A stretch of 64,000 nucleotides of DNA from Burkholderia cenocepacia. Lineage in GTDB: Bacteria; Pseudomonadota; Gammaproteobacteria; Burkholderiales; Burkholderiaceae. The stretch's first letter is position 1. Each line of letters opens with the position of its first letter. The stretch lies in contig NZ_UAQZ01000014.1 in the NCBI RefSeq assembly GCF_900446215.1, positions 372,001 to 436,000 of the forward strand. The letters are read 5' to 3'. Positions 16,850 to 26,469 of this stretch are shown one piece after another. The notes under the pieces were generated by a model that searched no databases, was not told the origin of the DNA, and worked only from the letters and a program-made list of their open reading frames with translations. A program made the translations under genes and the position numbers.

Positions 16850-18679
16850 TCAGAACCACGCGTCGCGCATGTCGAGCGTGGTCGTGTCGACGCTCGACAG
16901 CAGGTCGAGCTGTGCATCCACCTTCGGCAGTTCCCAGTGGAAGAAGTAGCGGGCCCCCGCGCGCTTGCCGTCGTGGAAATCGCCGTCGTGCCCGTGCGCG
17001 GCGAGCGTCACGTCGAGCCACAGCCAGGCGACGACGAGATGGCCGAACGCTTCGAGATACACGCTCGCGTTCGCGAGCCGCGTCTGCGGATCGCCGATCG
17101 CGCTCAACTGGCGTGTCACGTCGCCCAGCCGCGCCCAGCGCCGGGCCAATGCCTCGGCCTGCTCGCGCATGCCGGCATCCAGCGCTCGCGCACGCTCGAC
17201 GGTCGCGCCGATCCGTGCATCGAGCGCGCGCAGCGACGCGCCGTCGTCCTGGCTCACCTTGCGGCCCAGCAGATCGAGCGCCTGGATGCCGTGCGTGCCT
17301 TCGTGAATCGGATTCAGGCGGTTGTCGCGATAGAGCCGTTCGACCGCGTAGTCGCGCGTATAGCCGTAACCGCCGTGCACCTGGATCGCGAGATCGTTCG
17401 CGGCAACGCACCACTGCGACGGCCAGCTTTTCGCGATCGGCGTCAGGATGTCGAGCAGGCGCGCGGCATCGGCGCGCACCGCCGCATCGTCGTGCGCGCG
17501 CGCTTCGTCGACAAGTTTCGCGCAGTACAGGATCAACGCGAGCCCGCCCTCGACGTAAGCCTTCTGCGCGAGCAGCATGCGCCGCACGTCCGGATGATCG
17601 ACGATCGGCGCCTGCGGCGCGGCCGCATCCTTGCCGGCCGGCCCGAGCGGGCGCCCTTGCGGACGGTTGCGCGCATAGTCGAGCGCGTGCAGATAACCGG
17701 TGTAGCCGAGCGCCACCGCACCCGCGCCGACGCCGATGCGCGCCTCGTTCATCATGTGGAACATGTAGGCCAGCCCATGATTCGGCTGGCCGACCAGATA
17801 ACCGATCGCGCCCGCACGCCCTGCCGGACGGTAACGCGTCCCTTCGCCGAAATTCAGCAGGCAGTTGGTCGTGCCGCGATAGCCCATCTTGTGGTTCAGC
17901 CCGGCGAGCACGACGTCGTTGTGCTCGCCGTTCGCATCGCCATCGGCGCCCGTCAGGAACTTCGGCACGATGAACAGCGAGATGCCGCGCGTGCCGGGTT
18001 GCAACCGACCATGTTCGTCGGGAATCTTCGCGAGCACGAGGTGGACGATGTTCTCCGCCAGCTCGTGCTCGCCGCCGGATATCCACATCTTGTTGCCGGT
18101 CAGCCGGTAGCGCGGGCCGAGCGGCGAATCGCATTCGAAATCGGCGCGCGTCGCGATGTCGGACAGCGACGAGCCGGCTTGCGGCTCCGACAGGCACATC
18201 GTGCCGAGGAAACGCCCTTCCAGCTCGGGGCGCGCGAACGCATCGATCTGCGCGGCGCTGCCGTGCGCGACGAGCAGGTTCGCATTGGCGACGGTCAGGA
18301 ACGGATACGCGGCCGTCGCGATGTTCGCGGCCTGGAAGAACAGGAACGACGCGGCTTCGACCAGCTTCGGCAAGCGCATGCCGCCGAGCGCTTCGTCGTG
18401 CCCTGCGGCGATCAGCCCGGCGTCCGCGAACGCGCGCACGGCCGGTTCGACTTCCGGGATCAGCGTCACGCGTTCGCCGTCGAACCGCGGCTCGTCGCGA
18501 TCGCCGCGCGCCGCATGCGGCGCGAACAGGTCTTCGGCGATCCGTTCGCTGGTGTCGAGCACCGCGTCGAAGGTCTCGCGACTATGCTCCGCGTAACGCG
18601 GCAGCGCGACGAGCGCTTCGGCGTCGAGCCAGTCGTACAGCAGGAACGCGAGATCGCGTCGCGACATCAACAGGCTCAT
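16850..18679 (-). CDS. Acyl-CoA dehydrogenase
   Basis: 609 residues, the larger FadE/AidB-like class with an extra C-terminal helical domain. Motifs visible: CLSEPQAGSSLSDI and GNKMWISGGEHEL (FAD/substrate sheet), and VHGGYGYTRDYAVERLYRD, GTHGIQALDLLGRKV in the C-terminal bundle. It oxidises an acyl-CoA to the 2-enoyl-CoA, passing electrons to electron-transfer flavoprotein. GGGAGG precedes the ATG at 18679. It sits between an aldolase-family gene and a quinone reductase on the same strand, suggesting catabolism of a side chain or organic acid. Chain length not inferable. Confidence 0.88.
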   Translation of the reverse strand: MSLLMSRRDLAFLLYDWLDAEALVALPRYAEHSRETFDAVLDTSERIAEDLFAPHAARGDRDEPRFDGERVTLIPEVEPAVRAFADAGLIAAGHDEALGGMRLPKLVEAASFLFFQAANIATAAYPFLTVANANLLVAHGSAAQIDAFARPELEGRFLGTMCLSEPQAGSSLSDIATRADFECDSPLGPRYRLTGNKMWISGGEHELAENIVHLVLAKIPDEHGRLQPGTRGISLFIVPKFLTGADGDANGEHNDVVLAGLNHKMGYRGTTNCLLNFGEGTRYRPAGRAGAIGYLVGQPNHGLAYMFHMMNEARIGVGAGAVALGYTGYLHALDYARNRPQGRPLGPAGKDAAAPQAPIVDHPDVRRMLLAQKAYVEGGLALILYCAKLVDEARAHDDAAVRADAARLLDILTPIAKSWPSQWCVAANDLAIQVHGGYGYTRDYAVERLYRDNRLNPIHEGTHGIQALDLLGRKVSQDDGASLRALDARIGATVERARALDAGMREQAEALARRWARLGDVTRQLSAIGDPQTRLANASVYLEAFGHLVVAWLWLDVTLAAHGHDGDFHDGKRAGARYFFHWELPKVDAQLDLLSSVDTTTLDMRDAWF

Positions 18680-18788
18680 CGTGCTGCCTCCCGGGGTGCC
18701 GGCCGTGTCAGCCGAATGAAGGGTTGCGTGGCTCCAAGTGCTGGCAGGAATTTAGCACGGTCGTTCGAAAACGACAACGACGAACACG

Positions 18789-19556
18789 CTAGTCCGCGTA
18801 GCCGGGATCGCGCCGATCGAGCCGGCGCAGCAGCCCGGGCCAGACGAGCGCCCCGGCGCCCATCCCGCGCGTGACCGCGGCGATCTGCTGTTTGATGCCG
18901 TCGAGAATCGGCTGCGCGATCGGCAGCAGCGCCGAGCCGCCCGCCTGCGCGCGGACCTGGATCATGCAGGCCGCTTCGAAGAAGTACATCGCGACGAACG
19001 CATCGGCCGGCGTCGCACCGACGGTCAGCAGCCCGTGATTGCGCAGCATCAGGTTCGTATTGCTGCCGAGATCGCGCACGAGGCGCGCCTTCTCGCCCTC
19101 GTCGAGCGCGATGCCCTCGTAGTCGTGATAGCCGAGCGACGCGAGCACGCCGAGCGACTGCTGCGACAGCGGCAGCAAGCCCGCTTCCTGCGCCGAGACG
19201 GCCACACCGTTGATCGAATGCGTATGCATCACGCATTGGGCATCGTCGCGGGCCGCATGCACCGCGCTGTGGATCGTGAAGCCGGCCGGGTTGATCTCGT
19301 ACGGCGATTCGGACACCTTGCGGCCGTCGAGATCCACCTTGACCAGCGACGACGCCGTGATCTCGTCGAACATCATCCCGTACGGGTTGATCAGGAAGTG
19401 GTGCTCCGGGCCGGGCACGCGCGCGGAAATATGGGTGAACACGAGATCGTCCCAGCCGAACAGCGCGGTGAGGCGATACGCGGCCGCCAGGTTGACGCGC
19501 GCCTCCCATTCGGCGGGGGAAACCGTCTGCTTCACACTGACATCGGATGAGGCCAC
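18789..19556 (-). CDS. Class II aldolase/adducin family protein
   Basis: 255 residues. The zinc-binding class II aldolase fold is shown by the histidine cluster VMHTHSINGVAV and LMLRNHGLLTVG, and the phosphate/substrate loop FLINPYGMMFDEI. I chose the GTG at 19556 because AAGGAG lies 6 bases upstream; a TTG further out overlaps that site. Members cleave sugar phosphates or act on small keto acids; several sit in aromatic operons. It lies 73 bp downstream of the molybdenum hydroxylase large subunit. Substrate unknown. Confidence 0.82.
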   Translation of the reverse strand: MASSDVSVKQTVSPAEWEARVNLAAAYRLTALFGWDDLVFTHISARVPGPEHHFLINPYGMMFDEITASSLVKVDLDGRKVSESPYEINPAGFTIHSAVHAARDDAQCVMHTHSINGVAVSAQEAGLLPLSQQSLGVLASLGYHDYEGIALDEGEKARLVRDLGSNTNLMLRNHGLLTVGATPADAFVAMYFFEAACMIQVRAQAGGSALLPIAQPILDGIKQQIAAVTRGMGAGALVWPGLLRRLDRRDPGYAD

Positions 19557-19629
19557 GTCACACTCCTTGTTCAAGGGGTCGATGCAAACCGGGCCGCACG
19601 ATGCGGCCCGGCGCGGGACAGAGGTTGCG

Positions 19630-21954
19630 TCAACCAGCCTGCGGTTTCGCGAGCTGATCGGCCACCGGCAGGCTGCGGATGCGCGTGCCGGTCGCCGCGA
19701 AGATCGCGTTGGTCAGCGCCGGCGCGACGGGCGGCAGGCCCGGTTCACCGACCCCGCCGAGCGGCGTCGCGAAGTCGTCGGGCGCCACCAGATGCACGCG
19801 GATTTCACGCGGCGCCTCGTTCATTCTCAACACCTGGAAGCCGTTGAAGTTGCTCTGCTCCGGGTGGCCGTCCTTGAACGTGATCTCGCCGTGCAGCGCA
19901 ATGCCGAGCCCCATCACCACCGCGCCCTCGAGCTGCGAGCGCACCCGTTCCGGATTGACCTGCGGCCCGCAGTCGATCGCGATGTCGACGCGCGGCACCG
20001 AGATCTTGCCGTCCGCGTCGACCTGCACCTCGCACACCGCGGCCGTGTACGACACGAAGCTGCGATGCGCGGCGATCCCGAGCCCATGCCCGTTCGGCAG
20101 CTTGCGGCCCCAGCCGGCTTCGCGCGCGACCGTCTCGACCACGCGTCGCAGCCGCCCCGTATCGACCGGATACAGCGCGGGATCCTCGCCGTAGTTCACG
20201 TTCTTCACCGTGATGTGCGGCTCGAAACGCCGAGCGGGCCCGATCAGCTCGAGCAGGAAATCCTTCGGATCGCGGCCGGCCGCATGCGCAAGCTCCGACA
20301 CGAAACTCTGGATGCCGAACGCATGCGGGATGTTGTACACCGAGCGGAACCAGCCGATCCTCGTGTGCGCTTCCGCGGCCGGATTCTCGAGCCGCACGTT
20401 CGGAATCGCGAACGGCAGATCCGCGATGCCTTGCGCGAGCTCGCCCGGCTGCTCGTGCACGACGCCGGCCCGGAACGTCGACTGGATCGACGGCGCGACC
20501 GTGCGATGCTGCCACGCGACCACCTTCCCCGATGCATCGATCCCGCCGTCGAACGCTTCGAGCGACACCGCGTGGAAGTAGTCGTGCGCGATGTCGTCCT
20601 CGCGCGTGAAGGTCAGCTTCACGGGCGCGCCGACCGCCTTCGACAGCAGCGCGGCTTCCACCACGTAGTCGGGCTTCGACTTGCGGCCGAAGCCGCCGCC
20701 CAGCAGCGTCACGTTGACCGTCACGCGCTCCGCCGGCAAGCCGAGCGCCTTCGCGAGCTCGTCGCGCGTGGTCTGCGGCGCCTGCGTGCAGGTCCATACC
20801 TCGCAGCGGCCGTCGGCCACGCGCGCGACGGCCGCGGGCGGCTCCATCGTCGCGTGCGCGAGATGCGGGACGTAGTAGGTCGCGCGTACGCGTTTCGCGG
20901 CGCCGGCGAGTGCGGCCGCCACGTCGCCGTCGTTGCGGATCACGTCGCCCGGCTGCGCGGCAGCCGCTTCGAGCGTCTTGCGATATTCGGTCGAGTCGTA
21001 GCCCGCGTTGGGTCCGTGCTTCCAGTCGATCTTCAACTGCGCGCGCGCCTGGATGGCCGTCCACGTATCGCGCGCGATGACGGCCACGCCGCCGAGCGGC
21101 TGGAAGCCGGACGGCAGCGGCGTCGCCGCCAGTTGCACGACCTTGACGACGCCCGGCAGCTTCCCGGCGGCCGACGCGTCGAACGACGCCACCGTATCGC
21201 CGTAGGCCGGCGGCCGCGCGACGACCGCATACAGCATGCCGTCGAGCCGCGTATCGATTCCGTACTGCGCCCGGCCGCCGACGATGTCGCGTCCGTCGAT
21301 CAGCGCCGTCTTGCCCTTGCCGATATAGCGGAATTCGGCCGGCGCCTTCAACGGCACGCTTTTCGTATCGGGCACCGGCAGCGCGGCCGCCTTCGCGGCC
21401 AGTTCGCCGAAGCCGAGCTTGCGCCCGCTCTTCGAGTCGACGACCTCGTGCACCGTCACCTTCACCTGGCGCACGTCGACGCCCCATTCGCCGGCGGCTG
21501 CCTGCGCGAGCATCGTGCGCGCGGCCGCCCCGGCACGGCGCAGCGCGGCGAAGCTCTGGCGCAGGCTGCGCGACCCGTCGGTGTTCTGGTTGCCGTAGCG
21601 CGGCTCGTCGCCGACCGCTTGCGCGACCTTCACGCGCGCCCAGTCCGCGCCCAGTTCGTCGGCCACCACGAGCGCCACGCTCGTGCGCACGCCCTGCCCC
21701 ATCTCGGAGCGGATGCAGGTCACCGTGACGGTGCCGTCCGGTGCGATCGCAACGAACAGGTTCGGATCGTCGCGCAAGCCGTGCGGCATCCCGGCGCCGC
21801 CATACTGCGGATTCGCGCTGACGGGCGGCTGCACCGGCGCGGCCGCCCGAGCGAGCGACGGCACGCCGAACGCGAGCAGCAGCCCGCCGGACGCGAAGCC
21901 GAGCAGCAACGCGCGGCGGCTTTCGTTGTGGACGGAGAGTTCGGGCGCGCTCAT
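19630..21954 (-). CDS. Isoquinoline 1-oxidoreductase-type molybdenum hydroxylase, large subunit
   Basis: 774 residues. A twin-arginine signal (SRRALLLGF) suggests export to the periplasm, as in the IorB group. The xanthine dehydrogenase-like molybdopterin domain follows, with MGQGVRTSVALVVADELG, TLLGGGFGRKSKPDYVVEAA and the C-terminal GVGEPGLPPVAPALTNAIFAATG motif that carries the active-site glutamate. The start ATG at 21954 has GGAGG upstream and overlaps the stop of the iron-sulfur subunit (ATGA). Hydroxylates an N-heteroaromatic or oxidises an aldehyde, with cytochromes as electron acceptors. Substrate unknown. Confidence 0.88.
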   Translation of the reverse strand: MSAPELSVHNESRRALLLGFASGGLLLAFGVPSLARAAAPVQPPVSANPQYGGAGMPHGLRDDPNLFVAIAPDGTVTVTCIRSEMGQGVRTSVALVVADELGADWARVKVAQAVGDEPRYGNQNTDGSRSLRQSFAALRRAGAAARTMLAQAAAGEWGVDVRQVKVTVHEVVDSKSGRKLGFGELAAKAAALPVPDTKSVPLKAPAEFRYIGKGKTALIDGRDIVGGRAQYGIDTRLDGMLYAVVARPPAYGDTVASFDASAAGKLPGVVKVVQLAATPLPSGFQPLGGVAVIARDTWTAIQARAQLKIDWKHGPNAGYDSTEYRKTLEAAAAQPGDVIRNDGDVAAALAGAAKRVRATYYVPHLAHATMEPPAAVARVADGRCEVWTCTQAPQTTRDELAKALGLPAERVTVNVTLLGGGFGRKSKPDYVVEAALLSKAVGAPVKLTFTREDDIAHDYFHAVSLEAFDGGIDASGKVVAWQHRTVAPSIQSTFRAGVVHEQPGELAQGIADLPFAIPNVRLENPAAEAHTRIGWFRSVYNIPHAFGIQSFVSELAHAAGRDPKDFLLELIGPARRFEPHITVKNVNYGEDPALYPVDTGRLRRVVETVAREAGWGRKLPNGHGLGIAAHRSFVSYTAAVCEVQVDADGKISVPRVDIAIDCGPQVNPERVRSQLEGAVVMGLGIALHGEITFKDGHPEQSNFNGFQVLRMNEAPREIRVHLVAPDDFATPLGGVGEPGLPPVAPALTNAIFAATGTRIRSLPVADQLAKPQAG

Positions 21955-22412
21955 GCGGCACCTCCGCGGCGCACGGCCAGCCGGATCGCGGCACGAATGC
22001 GCGTATAGGTGCCGCAGCGGCAGATGTTGCCGGACATCGCATCGTCGATGTCGGCGTCGGTCGGATGGGGATTGGTCTTCAGCAGCGACGCGGCCTGCAT
22101 GATCTGCCCGGACTGGCAGTAACCGCATTGCGCGACGTTCAGTTCCTGCCACGCCTGCTGCAGCGGGTGCGTGAGGTCCGTCGACAGCCCCTCGATCGTC
22201 GTCACGCGCTTGCCCGACGCCGCCGCGACGGGCGTGATGCACGCGCGGATCGCCACGCCGTCGAGATGCACGGTGCACGCACCGCACAGCGCCATCCCGC
22301 AGCCGAACTTGGTGCCGGTGTGGCCGAGCACATCGCGCAGATACCAGAGCAACGGCATGTCGGGATTGCCGTCGAAGTGCTGCTCGCTACCGTTGACGGT
22401 CAGCGTGATCAT
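21951..22412 (-). CDS. (2Fe-2S)-binding small subunit of molybdenum hydroxylase
   Basis: 153 residues. The plant-type cluster ligands are Cys38, 43, 46 and 58 (FGCGMALCGACTV), and the second cluster ligands are Cys96, 99, 131 and 133 (CGYCQSGQ, CRCGTY). Length and order are those of the IorA/CoxS family. It pairs with the overlapping downstream large subunit and passes electrons from the molybdenum cofactor. AGGAGG precedes the ATG. No FAD-subunit gene is present, consistent with the IorAB two-subunit type. Confidence 0.92.
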   Translation of the reverse strand: MITLTVNGSEQHFDGNPDMPLLWYLRDVLGHTGTKFGCGMALCGACTVHLDGVAIRACITPVAAASGKRVTTIEGLSTDLTHPLQQAWQELNVAQCGYCQSGQIMQAASLLKTNPHPTDADIDDAMSGNICRCGTYTRIRAAIRLAVRRGGAA

Positions 22413-22763
22413 CGTTCACCTCCTGGTTGCGATGCCCGCCGGGCAGGCATCGAGTGGGGATTCGAACGGCGCGGCGCACATTCCGAACGACCAGGCAGGC
22501 GTGGCGCCGTTTCGTCGACCGTGTCGCGTGCAGGCACGGCCGGGCGGATGCTGCGAACGATGCCGTCGGCCGGTTGCCCGCGCAACCTTTCGACGCCATT
22601 CCGGCCAGCCGCTCGTCCGCATGAATCGCCGTCCGCATTATCGAGCCATTTCGGATTTGATGTCGGATCGGCGCGGTTCGAGCGTTTCAGGCAAACGGCA
22701 CGGGAATTCGGCCGGACACGGCATGCGTCGCCGGCCGATCGCGCCATGCGCCGACCGCTCCCG
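22413..22763. other. Gene-free gap with one hairpin
   Basis: 351 bp without a convincing gene on either strand. A hairpin GATGCC ... GGCATC with inner TGCCCG/CGGGCA arms lies at 22431-22451, close to the small-subunit ribosome-binding site in the minus-strand leader. I see no other structured element. Confidence 0.4.
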
Positions 22764-23774
22764 TCAGTCGACCAGCACCACCGGCTTACCCGAGAACCGC
22801 CGCTCCCGCAGCCCTTCCAGTTGCGCCGGCAACTTCCCGAAGTCGCCGGTGACGCGTGCTTCGGGTTGCATCCGGCCGTTCGCGATACCGGCGAGCAGCA
22901 TGCTGCCCGCCGCGGTCGTCTCGAGCCACGCCGCATCGTCGCCATAGGTGTGCAACGCATTCAGCGCGACTTCATGAAGCGACGCGCTCGACGTGAACGG
23001 CGGTAGCGGCGGCGTGTCGAAGCGCCCCTGGATGCACACGATATGCCCGTTCGCGGCCACGGCAGGTGCCCAGCAGGCCGCATGCCGCGCATCGACGCTG
23101 TCGAACACCGCATAGAAACGCCGGGCCAGTTCGGGCATCGCGCCGATCGTTGCATCGACGGGACGCGGCAGGCAATGGCTTGCCCCGCGCTCGCGCAGGC
23201 GCTCCCAATGTCGTTCGTGGCTCGATACCGACACCACGAACCCGCGAGCGGCGGCGATCTGCACCAGATAGTTGCCGACCGCGCCGCCTGCGCCGCTCAC
23301 GAGGATTTCCCTCGCCGCACGGCACGGCACCTTCTCGAGCGCCTGCCATGCGGTCAGCGCCGGGCACGGAACGCTCGCCGCCGTTTCGAAATCGAGCGTG
23401 TCGGGCACCGTCAGCAGCACGCCGGCCGCAACCGGTGTGTATTCCGCGAAACTCCCGTGCTCGCCGAGCGCCTGATGATAGGCGACGCGGCGGCCCAGCA
23501 GGTGGCGCATCGCGTCGTCCGCGACCGCGACCACCGTGCCCGCGCCATCGACGCCGGGCACATGCCCGGGGCGCCAGTTCACGAGCGCGCCGCCGAGCAC
23601 TTTCCAGTCGACCGGATTGAGGCCGATCGCGTGATTGCGGACCAGCACCTGGCCGGGTTTCAGTCCCGGCGTTTCCCGTTGTTCGAGACGCAACTGCGCG
23701 GGATGCTCGCTGCCTTGCCAGGTCCACGCGCGATAGCGGGCCGGCAACGAGGCTTGATGAATGGATTGAGTCAT
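22764..23774 (-). CDS. Medium-chain alcohol dehydrogenase/quinone reductase-like protein
   Basis: 336 residues. The GroES-like domain (GLNPVDWKVLGGA, VPGVDGAGTVVAVAD) and the Rossmann segment (ILVSGAGGAVGNYLVQIAA) are clear. No structural- or catalytic-zinc cysteine set is present, so it resembles quinone/enoyl reductases rather than zinc dehydrogenases. The ATG at 23774 begins the conserved domain but has no obvious Shine-Dalgarno; the frame is open 74 codons upstream with no family similarity that I recognise. Stand-alone gene; function unassigned beyond oxidoreductase. Confidence 0.8.
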   Translation of the reverse strand: MTQSIHQASLPARYRAWTWQGSEHPAQLRLEQRETPGLKPGQVLVRNHAIGLNPVDWKVLGGALVNWRPGHVPGVDGAGTVVAVADDAMRHLLGRRVAYHQALGEHGSFAEYTPVAAGVLLTVPDTLDFETAASVPCPALTAWQALEKVPCRAAREILVSGAGGAVGNYLVQIAAARGFVVSVSSHERHWERLRERGASHCLPRPVDATIGAMPELARRFYAVFDSVDARHAACWAPAVAANGHIVCIQGRFDTPPLPPFTSSASLHEVALNALHTYGDDAAWLETTAAGSMLLAGIANGRMQPEARVTGDFGKLPAQLEGLRERRFSGKPVVLVD

Positions 23775-23990
23775 GGGGGAATGGCAGGGTGTGACACACG
23801 ACGGGCGCTCGGCGATCGCGTGCAAGTGCAAGGAGCCCGCATCGGATTTCGTCGCGTCGATGCGATTTCCGGAAGATGCGGGTGGGATATCCGCTGAAGT
23901 ATCCGTGCATGGCGCCGTTTCGCGAAAGAGGCTTCCCGCGAAAACACTTTTGAATGCATCGGGAAAATGGGTTCCGGGTCGCGCACAGGC

Positions 23991-24027
23991 AAGCATCCGG
24001 CCGACCTCGCGGCCGGACCGGATGCTT
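23991..24027 (-). terminator. Strong hairpin downstream of wecB
   Basis: AAGCATCCGG and CCGGATGCTT form perfect 10-bp arms around a 17-base loop that can itself pair (CCGGCCG/CGGCCGG). It begins 46 bases past the wecB stop. No T-tract follows, so termination strength is uncertain. Confidence 0.45.
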
Positions 24028-24073
24028 GACGCCTGCGTCGAACGCGCCGGAAGGCGCTACCGCGCGCCCTTCC

Positions 24074-25291
24074 TCACGGCGACCGCAATGCCTGCAACCC
24101 GAGCGTGAGCGCGTTGAACGGCATTTCCGCAGCGCCCATCGAGAAACTCGTCGTCTTCGTCGGCACGCCGGGCGTGCGCATCAGCGCGTGAACGATCCGC
24201 TCGCTCGCATGGCCGTCACCGTACGGATTGCTCGCGCGCGACATTTCCTCGTAAGCGCTCTCGCTGTCGAACAAACGCGACGCCTCCCATACGATCCTGT
24301 CCTGATCGGTGCCGACGAGCCGCGCGGTGCCGGCCTGAATCGCCTCGGGCCGCTCGGTCGTCTCGCGCGTGACCAGCACCGGCTTGCCGAGCGCCGGCCC
24401 TTCTTCCTGAATGCCGCCCGAATCCGTGATGATGAAATAGGCGCGCGACATCAGGAAGACGAACGAAAGATATTCCTGTGGCTCGATCAGGTAGATATTG
24501 GGGACGTCGCCGAGCCGCGCGCGCGCCGGTTCCCTCACGTTCGGATTCAGGTGCAGCGGATAGACGAACTGCGCATCGCGATAGCGGTTCGCCAGCGTGC
24601 ACAGGGCGTCGCAGAAATGCCGGAACGGTTCGCCGAAACTTTCGCGGCGATGGCCGGTGATCAGCACGACGCGTCGCGACGGTTCGAGAAACGGGAAGTA
24701 CGCGGCGATCTTGTCCGACAGCGCGGCGGTGCGATCCAGCATGCGCTTGACCTCGTGCAACGCATCGATCACGGTATTGCCGGTCAGCGAGACCGCGCCG
24801 CCCGGCACGCCTTCGCTCAGCAGGTTGTCGCGCGCCTGCCCGGTCGGGGCGAAATGCCAGGACGACACCGCATCCGTCACGCGGCGATTCAGTTCCTCCG
24901 GCCACGGCGACCAGATGTCGCCGCTGCGCAAGCCGGCCTCCACGTGCCCGACCGGCAGATAGCGATAGAACGCCGCGAGGCTGACCGCGAGCGTGGTCGT
25001 CGTATCGCCGTGCACCAGCACGACGTCCGGCCGCAGTTCGTCGAAGACCATGCCGATCGCCTGGAGAATGCCGGTCGTCACGTCGGTCAGCGTCTGGCTT
25101 TGCCGCATCAGGTTGAGATCGTAGTCGGGCTTGATGTCGAACAGCGTTAGCACCTGGTCGAGCATTTCGCGATGCTGCGCGGTCACGCATACGCGGGCGT
25201 CGACATCCGCTTGCGCCTTCAATGCGCGCACCAGCGGCGCCATCTTGATGGCCTCCGGCCGGGTCCCGAACACAAGCAAGATCTTCTTCAT
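24074..25291 (-). CDS. wecB: UDP-N-acetylglucosamine 2-epimerase (non-hydrolysing)
   Basis: 405 residues. Interconverts UDP-GlcNAc and UDP-ManNAc in the cytoplasm. The start FGTRPEAIKMAPLV, the HGDTTTTLAVSLA and VGHVEAGLRSGD motifs, TGHRRESFG and the SDSGGIQEEGPALGKPVLVTRETTERPEA block are those of WecB/MnaA. GAGGA precedes the ATG. It is divergent from an exopolysaccharide-type operon across a 1.18-kb gap, so it probably provides or balances ManNAc/GlcNAc donors for that polymer. The C-terminus has about 30 residues beyond the usual end. Confidence 0.93.
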   Translation of the reverse strand: MKKILLVFGTRPEAIKMAPLVRALKAQADVDARVCVTAQHREMLDQVLTLFDIKPDYDLNLMRQSQTLTDVTTGILQAIGMVFDELRPDVVLVHGDTTTTLAVSLAAFYRYLPVGHVEAGLRSGDIWSPWPEELNRRVTDAVSSWHFAPTGQARDNLLSEGVPGGAVSLTGNTVIDALHEVKRMLDRTAALSDKIAAYFPFLEPSRRVVLITGHRRESFGEPFRHFCDALCTLANRYRDAQFVYPLHLNPNVREPARARLGDVPNIYLIEPQEYLSFVFLMSRAYFIITDSGGIQEEGPALGKPVLVTRETTERPEAIQAGTARLVGTDQDRIVWEASRLFDSESAYEEMSRASNPYGDGHASERIVHALMRTPGVPTKTTSFSMGAAEMPFNALTLGLQALRSP

Positions 25292-26469
25292 CGTTGTCCT
25301 CGTTTAGCCACTGCGCGCCTGGCGATCCTGCACGTGGCGCGAAGCATGTATTCGGGCGGCGCATCGCGTACTCGCACGCGCTCGACACGCGGCGATGTTG
25401 CGGGGCGAGCGCGCCACCTCGTCCGCGCGGTCCGGGCCGCGCGAATCGTCGTACTACCGGCGTCCCGTTGCACTGGATCGATCACGTCATGAGCGGTTCC
25501 TCGCTGTGTCGAGCATTACGTCCTCCCACTACAGCAATATTCAAACCAGCGGGCCCGCATCCCGGCCCGCTTCGCTCAGCGGCCGTCGCGTGCGGACGGC
25601 GTGTTGCGGAATGTTTCACAACTGCTACGGGCGCTCGCCTCGCCGGATCGACACGACAACGATAAACAGCCAGACGCTCAACCGATCCGTCGGACGACGT
25701 CGTCCGACGAATCGTGCACGCATGTCGAACCATCGCGACGCAGCGAATCTGCGGCATCTTTCGACGCGCGTTGCGTCGTCTCGATTCGCCACTTTCGTCT
25801 GTGCACTGTGCGGCGCGCACGCGAGCGTCGGCCACCCCCGCACGCGCAGGATTTCTCCGACACGCGACGGCGCTTGCGTCACACGAATCGGTGCGCGGGA
25901 AATGTTGCGTATGTGTAACGCGGTTCAAAAACCGGAAAATACATCGGAGTCCGGTCTATTTGTCTCACATGAAACCGGCGTCGGTTTCGATCACCACACC
26001 AACGCGCGTGCGACGAATGAAGCACGACGATCAGTCATGCAAGCTTCACCCGGCAAGGCGCCACCGATGGATGCGAAGCCCCCGCCGTGCGAAGTGTTCT
26101 ACGCACGCAACCGACCGTATGGGGTCGAATGCGACGCATGCACACTGATTCGTCAGTGAATCAAAACCCGCCGCCCGCACGACTTCCGCATCCGCTTCCT
26201 TCGCGTCGATCCTTGCTGCACGCGGCATCCCGACAGATGGCTCACGCCTTGCTTAATGTCAGACAGGTGCGTCCCGAAGCACTCGCACGGCAGCAGACAG
26301 ACGGGGACGCCAAAGCAACGAAGCCGGGAGGCGACGCGACGCGTTCGTCCGGGGCGACCGACAATCGCCCGCCACGACCCACGCGCCACGGCTTCCCATT
26401 GACGTCCGCGCGATCCACGGAGCGCCTTCAGCTCTCATCGGTCGTCGTCGCGGGCACGGGGACCAGGAC
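25292..26469. promoter_or_regulatory. Long gene-free divergent region with several inverted repeats
   Basis: 1178 bp between wecB and the glycosyltransferase, with lower GC than its surroundings and no open frame that looks coding. It contains a 22-bp perfect palindrome (CGTCGGACGAC plus its complement, 25688-25709), ACCGGA ... TCCGGT (25931-25955) and GAAACCG-GCGT-CGGTTTC (25971-25988). This is a plausible control region for the polysaccharide operon and could hold a small RNA or a long leader; no specific regulator can be named. Confidence 0.45.
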
